42,908 nucleotides of DNA from Streptomyces bobili (GTDB lineage Bacteria; Actinomycetota; Actinomycetes; Streptomycetales; Streptomycetaceae). The position numbers and the translations under genes were made by a program. Of the stretch, positions 7,881 to 18,355 are shown piece after piece. The notes beneath the pieces were generated by a model, which saw only the letters and a program-made list of their open reading frames with translations, was not told where the DNA came from and ran no database searches. The stretch's first letter is position 1. Each line of letters starts with the position of its first letter. Location of the stretch: the NCBI RefSeq assembly GCF_002154575.1, contig NZ_MUBA01000272.1:1-42908 (forward strand), in the 5' to 3' direction.

Positions 7881-9194
7881 TCAGGGAGGACGAACCTGCC
7901 CGCCGATGCCCTGGCGGTCGGCACCCTGCGCGATGGCCCTGCGGGCCGCGTCGGGGAACTCTCGCTCGATCGACTCCTGCAGCAGACTCAACTCGGCCCG
8001 CACAGCGGGGTGCTGGGACGGCGGCAATGTGTCGAGCAGGCCTTCGAGCATGGCGCGGAGTCGTCGGCAGATCTGCACGGACGAAGCTCCGTAGTCACGG
8101 ATCTCGCAGACGGCGAGCCGCAGGTAGTTCTCCCAGTCACGGCCCGGCAGCACGAGCCGGGAGTGCCCGTCGCGGTCGGCCAGGACATAACGACCGGGCA
8201 GCCGCGCACTGCCGACCGTGTGCAGCAGCGACTCCACGTGGTTGATCACCTGCACCGCGGTCGTCGGGTCGTTCACGGCCGGAGAGAGCGCCCTGATGGC
8301 GATGTCGACAAGAATTCTCAGGGCGAAGGCAGGGTCCTGTTCGATGGTGCGCTCGGCCCCGAGGGCCACGAGGCCGGTCACCCGGTCCGGGTCCGGTGCC
8401 GACGTCCCCCCGTGGACCTCGACGAGGACGGTGCCGGCCGGTACGAAGTCCCCGATCAGCCGGGTCACGACGAAGACACAGTCGTGACGTGCCGCCTTCG
8501 CGACCAGCCCGGCCGCACTGAACGCCTGGATGGCTCCACCCTGCCTGGTACGGATGAGCATCACCGGACCATCGGACGGCAGGGTTGCGTCGCCGCCGGA
8601 CGGCACGGTCGCGTCGTCGCGCGGCGCCGCTCCCCGGATCGCCGCGGCCTCGGTCGTGAACACGTGCTCGCCCATCCGCGCGACCAACTCGGCGATGGCC
8701 ACCGGTCTGAGGCTGTGGGTGAACCTGTTGAGGTAGATGAGCAGGAGCACGAGGCTGACGGCCACCGCCACGCCGGCCAGGGTGACCCCGAGGTCCGGGA
8801 CGGAGGTCGATTCGATGCTGCGCAGCAAGGAGAACGCGAACGCGAACGTCCCGGTGAAGGTCGCCAGCACCGCCTTCTGCAGCCGGTCCCGGTACCACAG
8901 GCGCATGTAGCGGGGAGACAGGGTTCCCGTCGCCTGCTGCACGACGAGTACGCCGATGGTGACGACGAATCCGAGCAGCGCCACCATCGCCCCGACGATG
9001 GCGGTGAGCACGTCGCCCGCCGTCGTCGCGGAGTAGTGCCAGCCGCTCGGCGGCCAGTCGGTACGGTCCACGGCGAGAGCCAGTTCGGCGAGGAGGACGC
9101 CGAGAACGAGACCGAACATCGGCACGATCCACAGACTCGCCTTGATGTACTGCCGCAAACGGAACCTGGCCGCCCAGGACATCGGCACACCCAC
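7881..9194 (-). CDS. DUF2254 predicted membrane protein
   Basis: The start chosen is GTG 9194, because AAGGGGG lies 6 nt before it; ATGs at 9230 and 9182 are in-frame alternatives. The 437-residue protein has about four N-terminal membrane segments within roughly the first 170 residues (for example PMFGLVLGVLLAELAL and ALLGFVVTIGVLVVQQ). A long soluble C-terminal part contains the DUF2254 hallmark ALSPAVNDPTTAVQVINHVE. Family members are bacterial inner-membrane proteins of unknown function, sometimes compared with channels. It is divergent from the GH15 enzyme gene and shares a 176-bp intergenic region with it, which holds a GACAC-AC-GTGTC palindrome at 9232-9243. Confidence 0.88.
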   Translation of the reverse strand: MGVPMSWAARFRLRQYIKASLWIVPMFGLVLGVLLAELALAVDRTDWPPSGWHYSATTAGDVLTAIVGAMVALLGFVVTIGVLVVQQATGTLSPRYMRLWYRDRLQKAVLATFTGTFAFAFSLLRSIESTSVPDLGVTLAGVAVAVSLVLLLIYLNRFTHSLRPVAIAELVARMGEHVFTTEAAAIRGAAPRDDATVPSGGDATLPSDGPVMLIRTRQGGAIQAFSAAGLVAKAARHDCVFVVTRLIGDFVPAGTVLVEVHGGTSAPDPDRVTGLVALGAERTIEQDPAFALRILVDIAIRALSPAVNDPTTAVQVINHVESLLHTVGSARLPGRYVLADRDGHSRLVLPGRDWENYLRLAVCEIRDYGASSVQICRRLRAMLEGLLDTLPPSQHPAVRAELSLLQESIEREFPDAARRAIAQGADRQGIGGQVRPP

Positions 9195-9370
9195 GTCAGG
9201 CCCCCTTACCCGGAGGGATCCGGTGCTCATGAGACACACGTGTCGCCTCACGGTAGGGCCGTCGCCGCAATGGCGCAGCGGACCCCGCCGCCACCTGGCG
9301 GTACTGCCTCGCCAGGACGGGAGGACCTCGCTGGCCTACGCTTGACGACCGGGGCCGAAAGGGGTCCAGG

Positions 9371-11218
9371 ATGGACGACTACTCCCTGATCGAGAACCAC
9401 GGTCTCATCGGTGATCTGCAGACCGCGGCGCTGGTCACCACCGATGCGACGATCGACTGGTTCTGCTGTCCGCGCTTCGATTCGCCCAGCGTCTTCGGTG
9501 CTCTGCTCGACCGGCGCGAGGGCGGGCACTTCACCGTCAGGCCGGCCGCCGAGACGTACACGACCAAACAGCTCTACCACCCGGACACCGCCGTTCTGGT
9601 CACGCGTTTCATGACGGAGGCCGGGGCGGGCGAGGTGGTCGACTTCATGCCGGTGACCGGCACCACGACGACGGACCGACACCGTCTGGTCCGCATGCTG
9701 CGCTGTGTCCGGGGCAGCATGACGTTCGAGGGCGAGATCGCTCCGCGCTTCGACTACGGCCGTAAGCCGCACGAGTTGCACATCCTGGAGCACGGGGCCC
9801 TGTTCACCTCGGAGGACATGGACCTCGCCGTCCACGCCGTCCGTGAACCGCAGGACGAGCGGCTGCTGAACATCCTCTCGGGTGACAAGGACCTGCGTTT
9901 CACCCTGACGCTGCGAGCCGGGCAGCAGCGCGGCCTGGTCATGGAGTCCTACCCGGACGGCCCGCCGCGGGAGGTCCGCCTCGCGGAGTTCGAGGAACTG
10001 TTCGACGACACGGTTCGGTTCTGGCGCTCCTGGCTGAGCCAGTCCACCTATACGGGCCGTTGGCGGGAAGCCGTCGAGCGCTCAGCCATCACGCTGAAGC
10101 TCATGACCTACGCGCCGACCGGCGCCCTGGTCGCCGCGCCCACGACGGCTCTGCCCGAGCAACTGGGGGGAGAGCGCAACTGGGACTACCGCTTCACCTG
10201 GATCCGTGACGCGTCGTTCTCGGTGTACGCCTTGCTGGGCCTGGGGTTCAAGGAAGAGGCCGCGTCGTTCATCAGCTGGCTCCACGACCGCGTGAAGGAA
10301 GAGGCGGGCCAGGGAGACGGCACCGGGCCGCTGAACATCATGTACCGCGTCGACGGCTCCTCCGACATGGTCGAGGAGACCCTGGACCACTGGGAGGGGT
10401 ACCGCGGCTCGGCCCCGGTCCGCATCGGCAACGGAGCGGCGACCCAGTTGCAGCTGGACATCTACGGGGAGGCGCTCGACAGCATCTACTTCGCGCACCA
10501 GCACGGCATGCACCTCGACACCGGGGGCTGGAAGGCGCTGCACACCCTCCTCGACTGGCTGGTCGACCACTGGGACCAGCCCGGAGAAGGGCTGTGGGAG
10601 ACCCGTGGCGGCAGGAAGGACTTCACCTACGGCCGAGTGATGTCCTGGGTGGCCTTCGACCGCGCCATTCGCATCGCCGGCGACGACGGCCGCCCCGCGG
10701 CCCGCGGCCGCTGGGTGGAGGCGCGTGACGAGATCTACGCGCAGGTGCTCAGCCGCGGATGGGACCCGAAGAAGCAGGCCTTCGTGCAGCACTACGGCGA
10801 GGACGTGCTCGACTCGTCGCTGCTGCGTATGCCGACGGTCGGCTTCATCACGCCGGACGATCCGATGTGGAAGTCCACCTTGGACGCGATGGACCAGGAA
10901 CTGGTCAGCGACAGCCTGGTCTACCGCTACAACCCCGAGGCGTCACCCGACGGGCTGCGCGGCTCCGAGGGGACCTTCTCCCTGTGTACGTTCATGTACG
11001 TCGACGCCCTGGCGCGGGCCGGACGCACCGACCTGGCCCGGCTGGTGCTGGAGAAGATGCTCACCTACGCCAACCACCTGGGCCTGTACTCCGAGGAGAT
11101 CGGGCTGACGGGACAACAGCTGGGCAATTTCCCGCAGGCCTTCACGCACCTGGCTCTGATCGACGCGGCGATCACCTTGGACGCGAAGCTCAACGGAGCG
11201 CGCGGCATCGGGACTTAA
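9371..11218 (+). CDS. glycoside hydrolase family 15 protein (trehalase/glucoamylase-like)
   Basis: This 615-residue cytosolic protein has no signal peptide. It opens with the trehalase-like N-terminal domain ([26 protein letters not shown]-type box) and continues into a GH15 (alpha/alpha)6 barrel. Glu410 in GLWETRGG is the expected general acid, and Glu575/576 in YSEEIG, before the [12 protein letters not shown] signature, the general base. Substrate-binding blocks are [13 protein letters not shown] and [11 protein letters not shown]. Actinobacterial intracellular GH15 enzymes of this shape include trehalases and alpha-glucan hydrolases releasing beta-glucose; which applies cannot be decided here. 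The start follows AAAGGGG. Its stop overlaps the antiporter stop on the other strand. Glucose it releases could feed the glucose-oxidation genes at 15.6-20.8 kb (inference). Confidence 0.92.
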   Translation: MDDYSLIENHGLIGDLQTAALVTTDATIDWFCCPRFDSPSVFGALLDRREGGHFTVRPAAETYTTKQLYHPDTAVLVTRFMTEAGAGEVVDFMPVTGTTTTDRHRLVRMLRCVRGSMTFEGEIAPRFDYGRKPHELHILEHGALFTSEDMDLAVHAVREPQDERLLNILSGDKDLRFTLTLRAGQQRGLVMESYPDGPPREVRLAEFEELFDDTVRFWRSWLSQSTYTGRWREAVERSAITLKLMTYAPTGALVAAPTTALPEQLGGERNWDYRFTWIRDASFSVYALLGLGFKEEAASFISWLHDRVKEEAGQGDGTGPLNIMYRVDGSSDMVEETLDHWEGYRGSAPVRIGNGAATQLQLDIYGEALDSIYFAHQHGMHLDTGGWKALHTLLDWLVDHWDQPGEGLWETRGGRKDFTYGRVMSWVAFDRAIRIAGDDGRPAARGRWVEARDEIYAQVLSRGWDPKKQAFVQHYGEDVLDSSLLRMPTVGFITPDDPMWKSTLDAMDQELVSDSLVYRYNPEASPDGLRGSEGTFSLCTFMYVDALARAGRTDLARLVLEKMLTYANHLGLYSEEIGLTGQQLGNFPQAFTHLALIDAAITLDAKLNGARGIGT

Positions 11219-13017
11219 GGTACCCGAGGTCCGCGGGAGGTTCGCTGTCCGGCGTCCGCCGGGACAGGACCGAGGAGGACGAGGGTGTCCGTCGCCTGCG
11301 GGACGGTTCGCTGCCGCTCGGTGACCGGGACCAGACGGCGGTCGGCCCGCACGACGAAAAGGGTGTCGTGCTCCGGCGGCAATGGCGAGGAGGCGGGCCG
11401 CACCACGAACCGGGCGCCCCGCTCGTAGCGCTCCGCCAGGACGTGACGGACGAGGGAGGGACCGAAGAGGATGTCGCCGCCGGTGTAGGGCGCGACCACG
11501 CCATGGCTGCCGTGCGGTGGTCCGACCCGGTAGACGGGCCCTTCGACGTTGTCCTGCATCACGACCGCGGCGAGCGCGTTGAAGTCGTCGTCGTCGGTGG
11601 CCAGGAACACCGCCGTCACTCCCTCGAGCCGCGCCCCGGGGTTGATGGCAGTGGCCAGGAGATCACCCTTGGCCAGCTCGATCCCCGCTGCCTTGATCCG
11701 TTCCCGCTCCTCCTCGCGGCCCGCCCACATCAGCATGTCGGGCCCGGCGGACCGCAGGGCCCTTCCCAGGTCGACCACCCACGGCTCGCCGCCCACCAGA
11801 AGCACGCGCGTGCCCGCTTTCTTGACGACCCGCAGCCGCCGGGCGACCGGAGCGGCCGTCAGCGCGTACAGCAGGACGGTTCCCACGATCACCAGGAAGG
11901 TGACCGGAAGGATCCTCGCGGCCCCGCTCACTCCCCGGTCGACCAGGCCGGCGGAGAAGGCCGACGCCGTGGCCGCCGCGACGATGCCGCGTGGGTCCAT
12001 CCACCCGATGAAGGCGCGCTCCCCCTGGGAGAGATCCGTGCGCGCGGAGGCGGCGAAGGCGACCACCGGCCGGACCACCAGGACGAGGATCGCGACGAGG
12101 ACGAGCGCGGGGAGCAGGACCGGCACCAGGGAGGCCGGGGTGACGGTGGAGGAGATGGAGATGAACAGCAGCCCGATGACGAGCTGGACCAGGGTCTCGA
12201 AGAAGGGACGCCGCGCGGGCATGTCGAACCCGCGGAGGTTGGCGACGGCCAGTCCCGTGACGATCGCGGCGATGAGCCCCGTGTCGTCCCGCACGATGTC
12301 GCAGCCCGCCGATACGGCGATCACGGTGGCGAGCTGGGCCAGCGTGCCCAGGGTCTCGCCGAGCCGCAGGACGCGCAGGGCGAGCCACAGGAGCGCGGTT
12401 CCCGCGGCCCCGCCGACCAGGCCGACGGCCAGGCTCAGGGCGAACTGTCCCAGCTGGTACCCCCGGCCGATGTCAACCTGATGCGCGGAGGCGATCGCGT
12501 GGAAGGTCAGCGCGCCGAGGATGCCACCGATCGGGTCGGTCAGCGTCCCCTCCCAGATCAGGATGCGTCGCACCTTGTCGCTCGGCCTGACGAAGTCGAG
12601 CAGCGGACCCACGACGGTGGGCCCCGACACGACGAGGATCACCCCGAGCATCGCGGCCACGCGCAGCGGCATGTCGAACAGCGCCGGTGACACCGCCGCC
12701 GTGACGAAGAAGGTGAGCAGCACGCCGTACAGCAGCAGCCTGCCCACGATCCCCCGGGTGTGGTGGGCGAGTTTGCGCAGGTCGAGACCCAGACCGGCGT
12801 CGTAGAGGATCACCGCGACGGACAGCGACACCAGGGCCGAGAAGTTCGCTCCCAGCAACTTGTCCGGGTGAATGACGTCCGTCGCCGCGCCGGCGGCGAA
12901 CCCGGCCGGCAGCAGGATGATGAGGGCCGGGACCCGCAGTTTGCTCGCCAGGATCTGCGAGCCGGTGGCGAGCACCACTGTCAGGGCGAATCCGAGGAGG
13001 ATCTCGTCGTCGGTCAC
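11215..13017 (-). CDS. cation/proton antiporter (CPA family) with C-terminal TrkA-N-like domain
   Basis: This 600-residue protein starts at GTG 13017 after AAGGAAG. It has about 12 hydrophobic segments over residues 5-390, including [24 protein letters not shown] and [17 protein letters not shown], typical of Na+(K+)/H+ exchangers. The conserved acidic TDP element lies in the ion-binding region. Residues about 400-530 form a Rossmann-like TrkA-N domain ([20 protein letters not shown]) that may gate transport through NAD(H) or nucleotide binding. Residues about 530-600 may be a degenerate TrkA-C module. It is last in the minus-strand block, 82 bp after cydB. It could balance proton or potassium gradients when respiration switches to the bd oxidase (inference). 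Confidence 0.9.
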   Translation of the reverse strand: MTDDEILLGFALTVVLATGSQILASKLRVPALIILLPAGFAAGAATDVIHPDKLLGANFSALVSLSVAVILYDAGLGLDLRKLAHHTRGIVGRLLLYGVLLTFFVTAAVSPALFDMPLRVAAMLGVILVVSGPTVVGPLLDFVRPSDKVRRILIWEGTLTDPIGGILGALTFHAIASAHQVDIGRGYQLGQFALSLAVGLVGGAAGTALLWLALRVLRLGETLGTLAQLATVIAVSAGCDIVRDDTGLIAAIVTGLAVANLRGFDMPARRPFFETLVQLVIGLLFISISSTVTPASLVPVLLPALVLVAILVLVVRPVVAFAASARTDLSQGERAFIGWMDPRGIVAAATASAFSAGLVDRGVSGAARILPVTFLVIVGTVLLYALTAAPVARRLRVVKKAGTRVLLVGGEPWVVDLGRALRSAGPDMLMWAGREEERERIKAAGIELAKGDLLATAINPGARLEGVTAVFLATDDDDFNALAAVVMQDNVEGPVYRVGPPHGSHGVVAPYTGGDILFGPSLVRHVLAERYERGARFVVRPASSPLPPEHDTLFVVRADRRLVPVTERQRTVPQATDTLVLLGPVPADAGQRTSRGPRVP

Positions 13018-13099
13018 TGCGGCTTCCTTCGTCGGAGTCCGGGGGCTAGGGCAGTTACCCGACGCGGGCTGGGACGATCAGCCGCCGCGAAGGTCGCCG

Positions 13100-14134
13100 T
13101 CACCCTTCGCCGTCTCCTTCTCCGAGCTCGGCTTCGGTGAGTTCTTGCAGCTCACCGTGGGTGTCGAGCCAGTACAGGAGGACGACGGCCGGCACGACGA
13201 GCAGCAGGGCCACCAGGGTGACGATCGCCAGCCAGGTGAGCGTGGCGGGTGATCCCGCGGCGTCGGCCACGGTCAGCGAGGTGGGGACGAGGTACGGGCG
13301 CTGGGCCATGCCCCAGGCGATGACGGCGGACGCGACGACTCCGACCGCCGCGAGGCGCACCCACGTGCCCGGCGTCCGCAGGAGCAGCAGGGCTGTCACG
13401 AGTGCGGCCGCCCCGGCCACGACGACGAAGAACAGCCCCAGACCGTGGGTGAGTCCGTGCCATACATGCGGTGAGTCCTCATGGGTGACGAAGCCGGTGA
13501 TCACCGCCAGGACGGTGAGGACCGCGAGACCGCCCAGTGCCCGCGCCCTGAAGTAGCCGACCAGATCGGGGGCGTCGAACCGGCGGGCGTCCCCCGTGAG
13601 GAACACCGCGCCGAGGAAGGCCGTGGTCGCGATGGCGACGAGTCCGAACATCAGGGAGGTGGGGTTGGCCCAGGCGTTCGCCGATGCCTCCGTGCCCTGC
13701 GCCACCCGGCCCGACGCGACCCCGCCGACGGCGGTACCGAGGAAGAACGGCGTGACGACCGAGGCCACCGCGAACACCGCACCGTACAGCCGTCGGTCGA
13801 CGAGCCGCCGGGAAGGCTTGCGGAACGCGAAGCCGGCGCCACGCAGGACCAGGCCCATGGCGGCCAGCGCCAGCGGGAGCCACATGGCGGAGAACACGGT
13901 CTGGAAGAGGGTCGGGAAACCGGTCCACATGATGACGAGAACGAAGATCAGCCAGACGTTGTTGACCTCCCATACGGGGGCCATGGCGTGGTCGATGAGC
14001 CACCGGGGACGCTTGCCGCGTTCCGCGCCCCCGGCCGTCAGGTCCCAGAACCCGGCCCCGTAGTCCGTGCCGCCCGCACAGGCGTACGCGGCCACGGCGA
14101 GGAGCAGCACCACGGCGATGAGGTCGGCGGTCAC
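13100..14134 (-). CDS. cydB: cytochrome bd-type quinol oxidase subunit II
   Basis: The GTG at 14134 overlaps the cydA stop codon by 4 nt (GTGA), indicating translational coupling. The 344-residue product has about eight to nine membrane segments and the CydB landmarks: GGTDYGAGFWDL near the N-terminus, then a PVWEVNNVWLIFVLV stretch, and FRKPSRR after a hydrophobic pair. CydB supports assembly of the heme-bearing CydA in the cytoplasmic membrane quinol:O2 oxidoreductase. The charged tail (ELTEAELGEGDGEG) is cytosolic. The cydDC assembly exporter genes are not in this window. Confidence 0.95.
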   Translation of the reverse strand: MTADLIAVVLLLAVAAYACAGGTDYGAGFWDLTAGGAERGKRPRWLIDHAMAPVWEVNNVWLIFVLVIMWTGFPTLFQTVFSAMWLPLALAAMGLVLRGAGFAFRKPSRRLVDRRLYGAVFAVASVVTPFFLGTAVGGVASGRVAQGTEASANAWANPTSLMFGLVAIATTAFLGAVFLTGDARRFDAPDLVGYFRARALGGLAVLTVLAVITGFVTHEDSPHVWHGLTHGLGLFFVVVAGAAALVTALLLLRTPGTWVRLAAVGVVASAVIAWGMAQRPYLVPTSLTVADAAGSPATLTWLAIVTLVALLLVVPAVVLLYWLDTHGELQELTEAELGEGDGEG

Positions 14135-15594
14135 GGGCGGCCGTCCTCGGCCCGAGCGGCTCCGCCCCCGGCGGGGAGGGGTGCCCGAGGCCCGTAGGGG
14201 GTGTCCGCCTCCGGTACGTGGGCCGCACCTCCCGTGGCCCGCTGCTCGTCGGCGAGCCGCCAGCGCGTGCGCATCTTGAGCAGGACGACGAGGAACGACC
14301 CGAAGAGGAGGACGTACACCACCATCACCACGCCGAGCATGATCCACAGGCTGGTGGAGCGGGTCGACGTCACCGCGTCGGCGACCCGCATGTTCTGGTA
14401 GACGATCCAGGGCTGGCGTCCCACCTCGGTGGCGATCCAGCCGCACTCGACGGCCACGACGGAGCCGACGCCCGCACAGGCCGCGGAGCGGTAGAACCAC
14501 GCCGAGGCGGGCAGTCGGCGGTGCCGTAGCCAGATCAGTCCGTACCAGAGGGCGAGCAGCACGAGGGCCGACCCGATCAGGACCATGATGTCGAAGGCCC
14601 AGTGGGCGATGGTCGCCTGAGTGGCCGTGGGACGCTCGTCCGCCGGGACGGAGGTCAGTCCCACCACCTTGGTGTCCGGGCTGAATCCGGCCAGTACGGA
14701 GTCGAGCAGCGGGATCTTGATGCCGCCCGAGACGGTGCCGTCCTCCTGCAGGCGCCCGAACAGGTACTCCGGTACCCGGGTGTCGGTCTTCCAGACGATC
14801 TCCATCGCGGCGAACTTCACCGGCTGCTTGTGGAACACCGACCGGGCGATGGAGTCGCCCAGGACGAACTGCACCGGGGTGGCCACCGCGGCGATGGTGA
14901 ACGGAACGGCGAAACCGAGCCGGTGGTAGTGGTCCCGGCGGCCGCGCAGCCAGCCCACGGCGTAGACACCGGCCACCATGAAGCCCGCCGTGATGATCAT
15001 CGCGACCACGAAGTGCCAGTACTGCGGCCCGAACATCGGTGTGAAAATCGCCTTCCAGACGTTCACGTCGACCGGGTTGCCCTCGGGATCGAGGGAGAAG
15101 CCCTGTGGCGTGTTCATCCAGGAGTTGGCGGCCAGAATGCCGAACGCCCCGAGCAGTGCGGCGGCCGGCAGGGGCAGCCCGAGCAGGAAGTGCGTGCGGG
15201 GCTTCAGTCGCCGCCATCCGTAAAGATAGATGGCGATGAGCACGGCCTCGAGGAAGAACGCCCAGGCTTCGACACCGAATCCGATGCCGAAGACGTCGCC
15301 CCACCTGCCCATCAGGCCGGGCCACAGGAGGCCGAACTCGAAGGAGAGCACCGTGCCGGTGACGATGCCGAGCGCGAACTGTACCGCCATGACGGCCGAC
15401 CAGCGCCGCGCCAGGAGCAGCGCCGTGGCGTCGTTGCGTCGCAGCCCGCGATAGTGCATGACCAACGTGATGAAGGGCAGGGCGACGCCCAGCGGCACCA
15501 GGATGATGTGGGACGCGAGAGTGAACGCCATGAGTTCCCGTGCCGGCAGAAGTTGCGCCGGGGCGTCCGCCAGCAGGTGGAACGAGGTGGGCAT
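14131..15594 (-). CDS. cydA: cytochrome bd-type quinol oxidase subunit I
   Basis: The ATG at 15594 follows AAAGGCAAAGGC. The 487-residue protein has about nine membrane segments. Conserved features are His29 in the first helix (heme ligand position), the quinol-loop region around KQPVKFAAMEIVWKTD, and the GRQPWIVYQNMRVADAV block, which includes GRQPW and the methionine expected to ligate heme b558. The quinol loop lacks the long insertion of E. coli CydA, placing it with the short-loop type. It oxidises menaquinol or ubiquinol and reduces O2 with high affinity, without proton pumping, typically under low oxygen or redox stress. It is transcribed 42 bp after the SDR gene, so co-expression is likely. 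Confidence 0.96.
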   Translation of the reverse strand: MPTSFHLLADAPAQLLPARELMAFTLASHIILVPLGVALPFITLVMHYRGLRRNDATALLLARRWSAVMAVQFALGIVTGTVLSFEFGLLWPGLMGRWGDVFGIGFGVEAWAFFLEAVLIAIYLYGWRRLKPRTHFLLGLPLPAAALLGAFGILAANSWMNTPQGFSLDPEGNPVDVNVWKAIFTPMFGPQYWHFVVAMIITAGFMVAGVYAVGWLRGRRDHYHRLGFAVPFTIAAVATPVQFVLGDSIARSVFHKQPVKFAAMEIVWKTDTRVPEYLFGRLQEDGTVSGGIKIPLLDSVLAGFSPDTKVVGLTSVPADERPTATQATIAHWAFDIMVLIGSALVLLALWYGLIWLRHRRLPASAWFYRSAACAGVGSVVAVECGWIATEVGRQPWIVYQNMRVADAVTSTRSTSLWIMLGVVMVVYVLLFGSFLVVLLKMRTRWRLADEQRATGGAAHVPEADTPYGPRAPLPAGGGAARAEDGRP

Positions 15595-15636
15595 ATACGC
15601 CTTTGCCTTTGCTGTTCTTGACGGTCCGGTAGACCA

Positions 15637-16476
15637 TCAGCCGCCGGTGGCGAACCCCGGGAAGAGGGTCATTCCGCCGTCGACGTACAGGGTGGTTCCC
15701 ACCACGTAGTCCATAAGGTCCGACGCGAGTGCGACCACGGCGTGCGCGATGTCATCGGGGTCGCCGATCCGGTCGTACGGAATCAGCTTCAGCAGAGCCT
15801 CCTGGGCTTCGGGCGTCTCCCAGGCGCTGCGGTTGATCGGCGTCTTGATCGCCCCGGGGGCGACCGCGTTCACCCGGATCTTCTCCGGTGCGAGCTCCTG
15901 GGCCAGGGTCTGCATCATCATCTGCACGCCGCCCTTGGAGGAGGCGTAGTTGACGTGGCCCGCCCAGGGGATGAGCTGGTGCACGGAACTCATACAGATG
16001 ATCTTCCCGGCCGAACGCGACACCTCGGGGACGACTCCGCGGCGCCGGAATTCCCTGGTCGCCTCCCTCGCGCAGAGGAACTGGCCGGTGAGGTTGACGT
16101 CGAGGACCTTCTGCCACTGGCCGAGGGTCATCTCGGTGAACCGGGCGTCCCGCTGCAAACCGGCGTTGGCGACCAGGATGTCGATCGTCCCGAATTCCTG
16201 GACCATCCGGTCCGTCATGGCCGTGACCTGGTCCTCCTGGGACACGTCGGCTTCGTAGGCCGCCGCGCGCACCCCGAAGGAGGTGATCTCCTTGACCACT
16301 TCCTCGGCGTCTTCACGACCTGCCACGTAGTTCACGACCACGTCCGCGCCGGCCCGGCCCAGACCGAGGGCCGTGGCCTTGCCGATGCCCGAATTGGCGC
16401 CGGTGACCAGTGCCTTCTGGCCCTTCAGCAGATCTGTCGGGATCACACCCCGCGGTGCTTCTACGGTGGAATCCAT
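15637..16476 (-). CDS. SDR oxidoreductase, glucose 1-dehydrogenase-like
   Basis: The start at 16476 follows GGGAGG; an in-frame ATG 57 bp upstream lacks one. The 279-residue protein has TGANSGIG at 25-32, VANAG at about 102-106, serine 163/164, and Y177/K181 as the Y-x3-K pair. The sequence VIPTDLLKGQKALVTGANSG and the C-terminal VVGTTLYVDGGMTLFPGF are typical of bacterial proteins annotated as glucose 1-dehydrogenase, which oxidise beta-D-glucose to gluconolactone with NAD(P)+. Substrate assignment within SDRs is weak. The assignment gains support from the gluconokinase/aldose 1-epimerase gene in the same block. It lies 42 bp before cydA. Confidence 0.85.
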   Translation of the reverse strand: MDSTVEAPRGVIPTDLLKGQKALVTGANSGIGKATALGLGRAGADVVVNYVAGREDAEEVVKEITSFGVRAAAYEADVSQEDQVTAMTDRMVQEFGTIDILVANAGLQRDARFTEMTLGQWQKVLDVNLTGQFLCAREATREFRRRGVVPEVSRSAGKIICMSSVHQLIPWAGHVNYASSKGGVQMMMQTLAQELAPEKIRVNAVAPGAIKTPINRSAWETPEAQEALLKLIPYDRIGDPDDIAHAVVALASDLMDYVVGTTLYVDGGMTLFPGFATGG

Positions 16477-16625
16477 GATGCTCTGCCTCCCTGACTGTGC
16501 GGCTCCGGTCCGCCCGGCGCGGAGGTCACGCAATCACCGGCCACGGCGGGCAACATGTCGGGAGCACCACCGTTGGGCCGTTCCGCCGAGTATCTTCGCC
16601 CGATCGGGCCATCGGCCCCCCGGCG

Positions 16626-18230
16626 TCAGCTCAGGCGGGCCACGAGGTGGTCGCCGACCCGCAGGGCATTGGCGATGGCCGTCAAGGACGGGTTGACCGC
16701 GCCGATGCTCGGGAAGAAGCTCGTGTCGACGACATAGAGGTTGTCCAGGTCGTGGGCCTTGCAGTTGACGTCCAGCGCGGAGGCGGCCGGGTCGGTGCCG
16801 AAGCGTACGGTGCCGGCCTGGTGCGCCGTCGCTCCGATCGGCATTCCCTTGTGGAGATAGATGCTGTGGGACAGCAGGTGGTGCTCGTGCATGCCCAGGT
16901 GGCCGAGCATCCCTTGCAGCTTGTGCCTCAGCCGCTTGAGGCCTTCGACGTTGTTCTTCTCGTCGAGAGCGAGATGGATACGTGCGTCGCCGTCGAGGGT
17001 GACCCGGTTGTCGGCCAGCGGGAGGTCCTCGCCGCACAGCCAGAAGTCGACGGCATGATGCGCCAGCACCTCGAACGGCACGTCCGGTGTGATCGCACCG
17101 GCCCATCGCGGGGCCTCGCCGTGGATCTGCTCGGCGTCCGACTTGCCCAGCATCTGGATGCCGCCGAGCGGGTAGTCCCAGTCATCCGCACCGAGGTACC
17201 AGTCGTGCAGGGCCAGGGTCTTCTGGAACCGGGTGTCGTTGGGCTCCTTCGACACCGCCATCAGGGCCAGGTTGTTGTGCCGCATGTAGAAGCGGCCGAC
17301 CACGTCGGAGCTGTTCGCGAGTCCACCGGGATGGTGCTCGTTCGCCGAGGCCAGCAGCAGTGCCGCGGAGTTGACCGCCCCGCAGGAGACGACCACCACG
17401 TCCGCCGTGAACCGGACCTCCGAGCCGTCGGGGAGCCGGCCGACGACCGCGCTGACACTGCGTCCACTCGCATCGGTCTCCAGGCGGAGCACGTGCGTGT
17501 TCGTGACCATCTCGACGTTGGGGTGCTGCAGGGCCGGCTCGACGCAGATGACTTCGGCGTCGGACTTGCCACGCACGAGACACGGAAAGCCGTCCACCCG
17601 GTCGCATCGGATGCAGACGCTGGAGTGGGTGGCCCCTCCCCCGCCGTCCTGGCTGAGATTGACACCGATCGGCAGGTGGAAGGGGTGCAGACCACGCTTC
17701 TCGAGGTCGTCGCTCAACTGCTGGATCCGCGGCTCGTGCTCCACGGGCGGATGGGCGTACTGCGCGCTCACCGGCCCCTCGCCGGGATCCTCGCCATGGC
17801 GTCCGTGTACGAGGTAGAGGTGCTCGGCCTGCGTGTAGTACGGCTCCAGCTCCTCGTATCCGATCGGCCAGGCGGGAGAGAGGCCGCCGTGATGACGGAG
17901 TTCGCCGAAGTCCTCGGGCCTCAGCCGGAAGAGGGCCGCGCCGTAGAACTTGGTGTTGCCCCCCACGTAGTAGTTGACCTCGGGAGGGAACTCGTTCCCG
18001 TCCCGGTCGATCCAGAACTCCGGTGCCCGGTATTTGCCCTTGACGAACACGGCCGTCGAGTCCCAGTTGTCCCGCTCCCGCGGCAGGTGGCCGCCGCGTT
18101 CGACGAGGAGTACACGCTTGCCGGACGGGGCGAGCCGATGGGCGAGGGTACCGCCGCCGGCACCGGTACCGATGATGATGACGTCGTAGTGAGGGGCGTC
18201 GCCCACAACGACCACCGTCCTTGTGATCAT
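16626..18230 (-). CDS. GMC-family FAD oxidoreductase
   Basis: This 534-residue protein opens with a beta-strand and the FAD dinucleotide motif GTGAGGG at 21-27 after YDVIIIG, then LLVERGG. The GMC core VNYYVGGNTKFYGAALFRL is present. The C-terminal GMC_oxred_C domain has GATAHQAGTVRFG, providing the active-site histidine, and GAVNPSLTAIANALR. The family includes glucose, choline and cholesterol oxidases or dehydrogenases. With no signal peptide it is cytosolic or exported with a partner. Context suggests a sugar or sugar-acid dehydrogenase. The start is taken as ATG 18230 with AGGG just upstream; internal GTGs are possible. A 125-bp gap separates it from the cyclase gene. Confidence 0.9.
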   Translation of the reverse strand: MITRTVVVVGDAPHYDVIIIGTGAGGGTLAHRLAPSGKRVLLVERGGHLPRERDNWDSTAVFVKGKYRAPEFWIDRDGNEFPPEVNYYVGGNTKFYGAALFRLRPEDFGELRHHGGLSPAWPIGYEELEPYYTQAEHLYLVHGRHGEDPGEGPVSAQYAHPPVEHEPRIQQLSDDLEKRGLHPFHLPIGVNLSQDGGGGATHSSVCIRCDRVDGFPCLVRGKSDAEVICVEPALQHPNVEMVTNTHVLRLETDASGRSVSAVVGRLPDGSEVRFTADVVVVSCGAVNSAALLLASANEHHPGGLANSSDVVGRFYMRHNNLALMAVSKEPNDTRFQKTLALHDWYLGADDWDYPLGGIQMLGKSDAEQIHGEAPRWAGAITPDVPFEVLAHHAVDFWLCGEDLPLADNRVTLDGDARIHLALDEKNNVEGLKRLRHKLQGMLGHLGMHEHHLLSHSIYLHKGMPIGATAHQAGTVRFGTDPAASALDVNCKAHDLDNLYVVDTSFFPSIGAVNPSLTAIANALRVGDHLVARLS

Positions 18231-18242
18231 GGCCCTGACCTG

Positions 18243-18355
18243 GCGTCAGGCCCTGTCATCCCGCATCGCGGGGCCGAGCGGTCCCACCCGTTCGAACGTA
18301 TCCGCCCTCCGAGTGAACGGCGACCGGAGGTCGGTCACCGGCCGGGCCGCCCCGA
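18243..18355. promoter_or_regulatory. possible promoter region of the GMC gene with palindromes
   Basis: The gap upstream of the GMC oxidoreductase holds an imperfect palindrome, read on the minus strand as GGGACC-N4-GGCCCC (5 of 6 pairs). Its GGG/CCC ends resemble dormancy-regulator boxes only loosely. No clear -10/-35 pair was seen. Confidence 0.25.

Noticed and set aside
7653..9389. 578-codon plus-strand frame opposite the DUF2254 gene
   Set aside because: It is the antisense shadow of a clear membrane protein gene and has no conserved motif.
13100..15637. 845-codon minus-strand frame covering cydA and cydB
   Set aside because: The upstream half is an out-of-frame shadow of cydA. The true genes are 14131-15594 and 13100-14134, with a 4-nt overlap.
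18243..18355. GGGACC-N4-GGCCCC as a DevR/OsdR dormancy box controlling the redox block
   Set aside because: The spacing and half-sites do not fit the mycobacterial consensus well enough, and no second copy was found before cydA.
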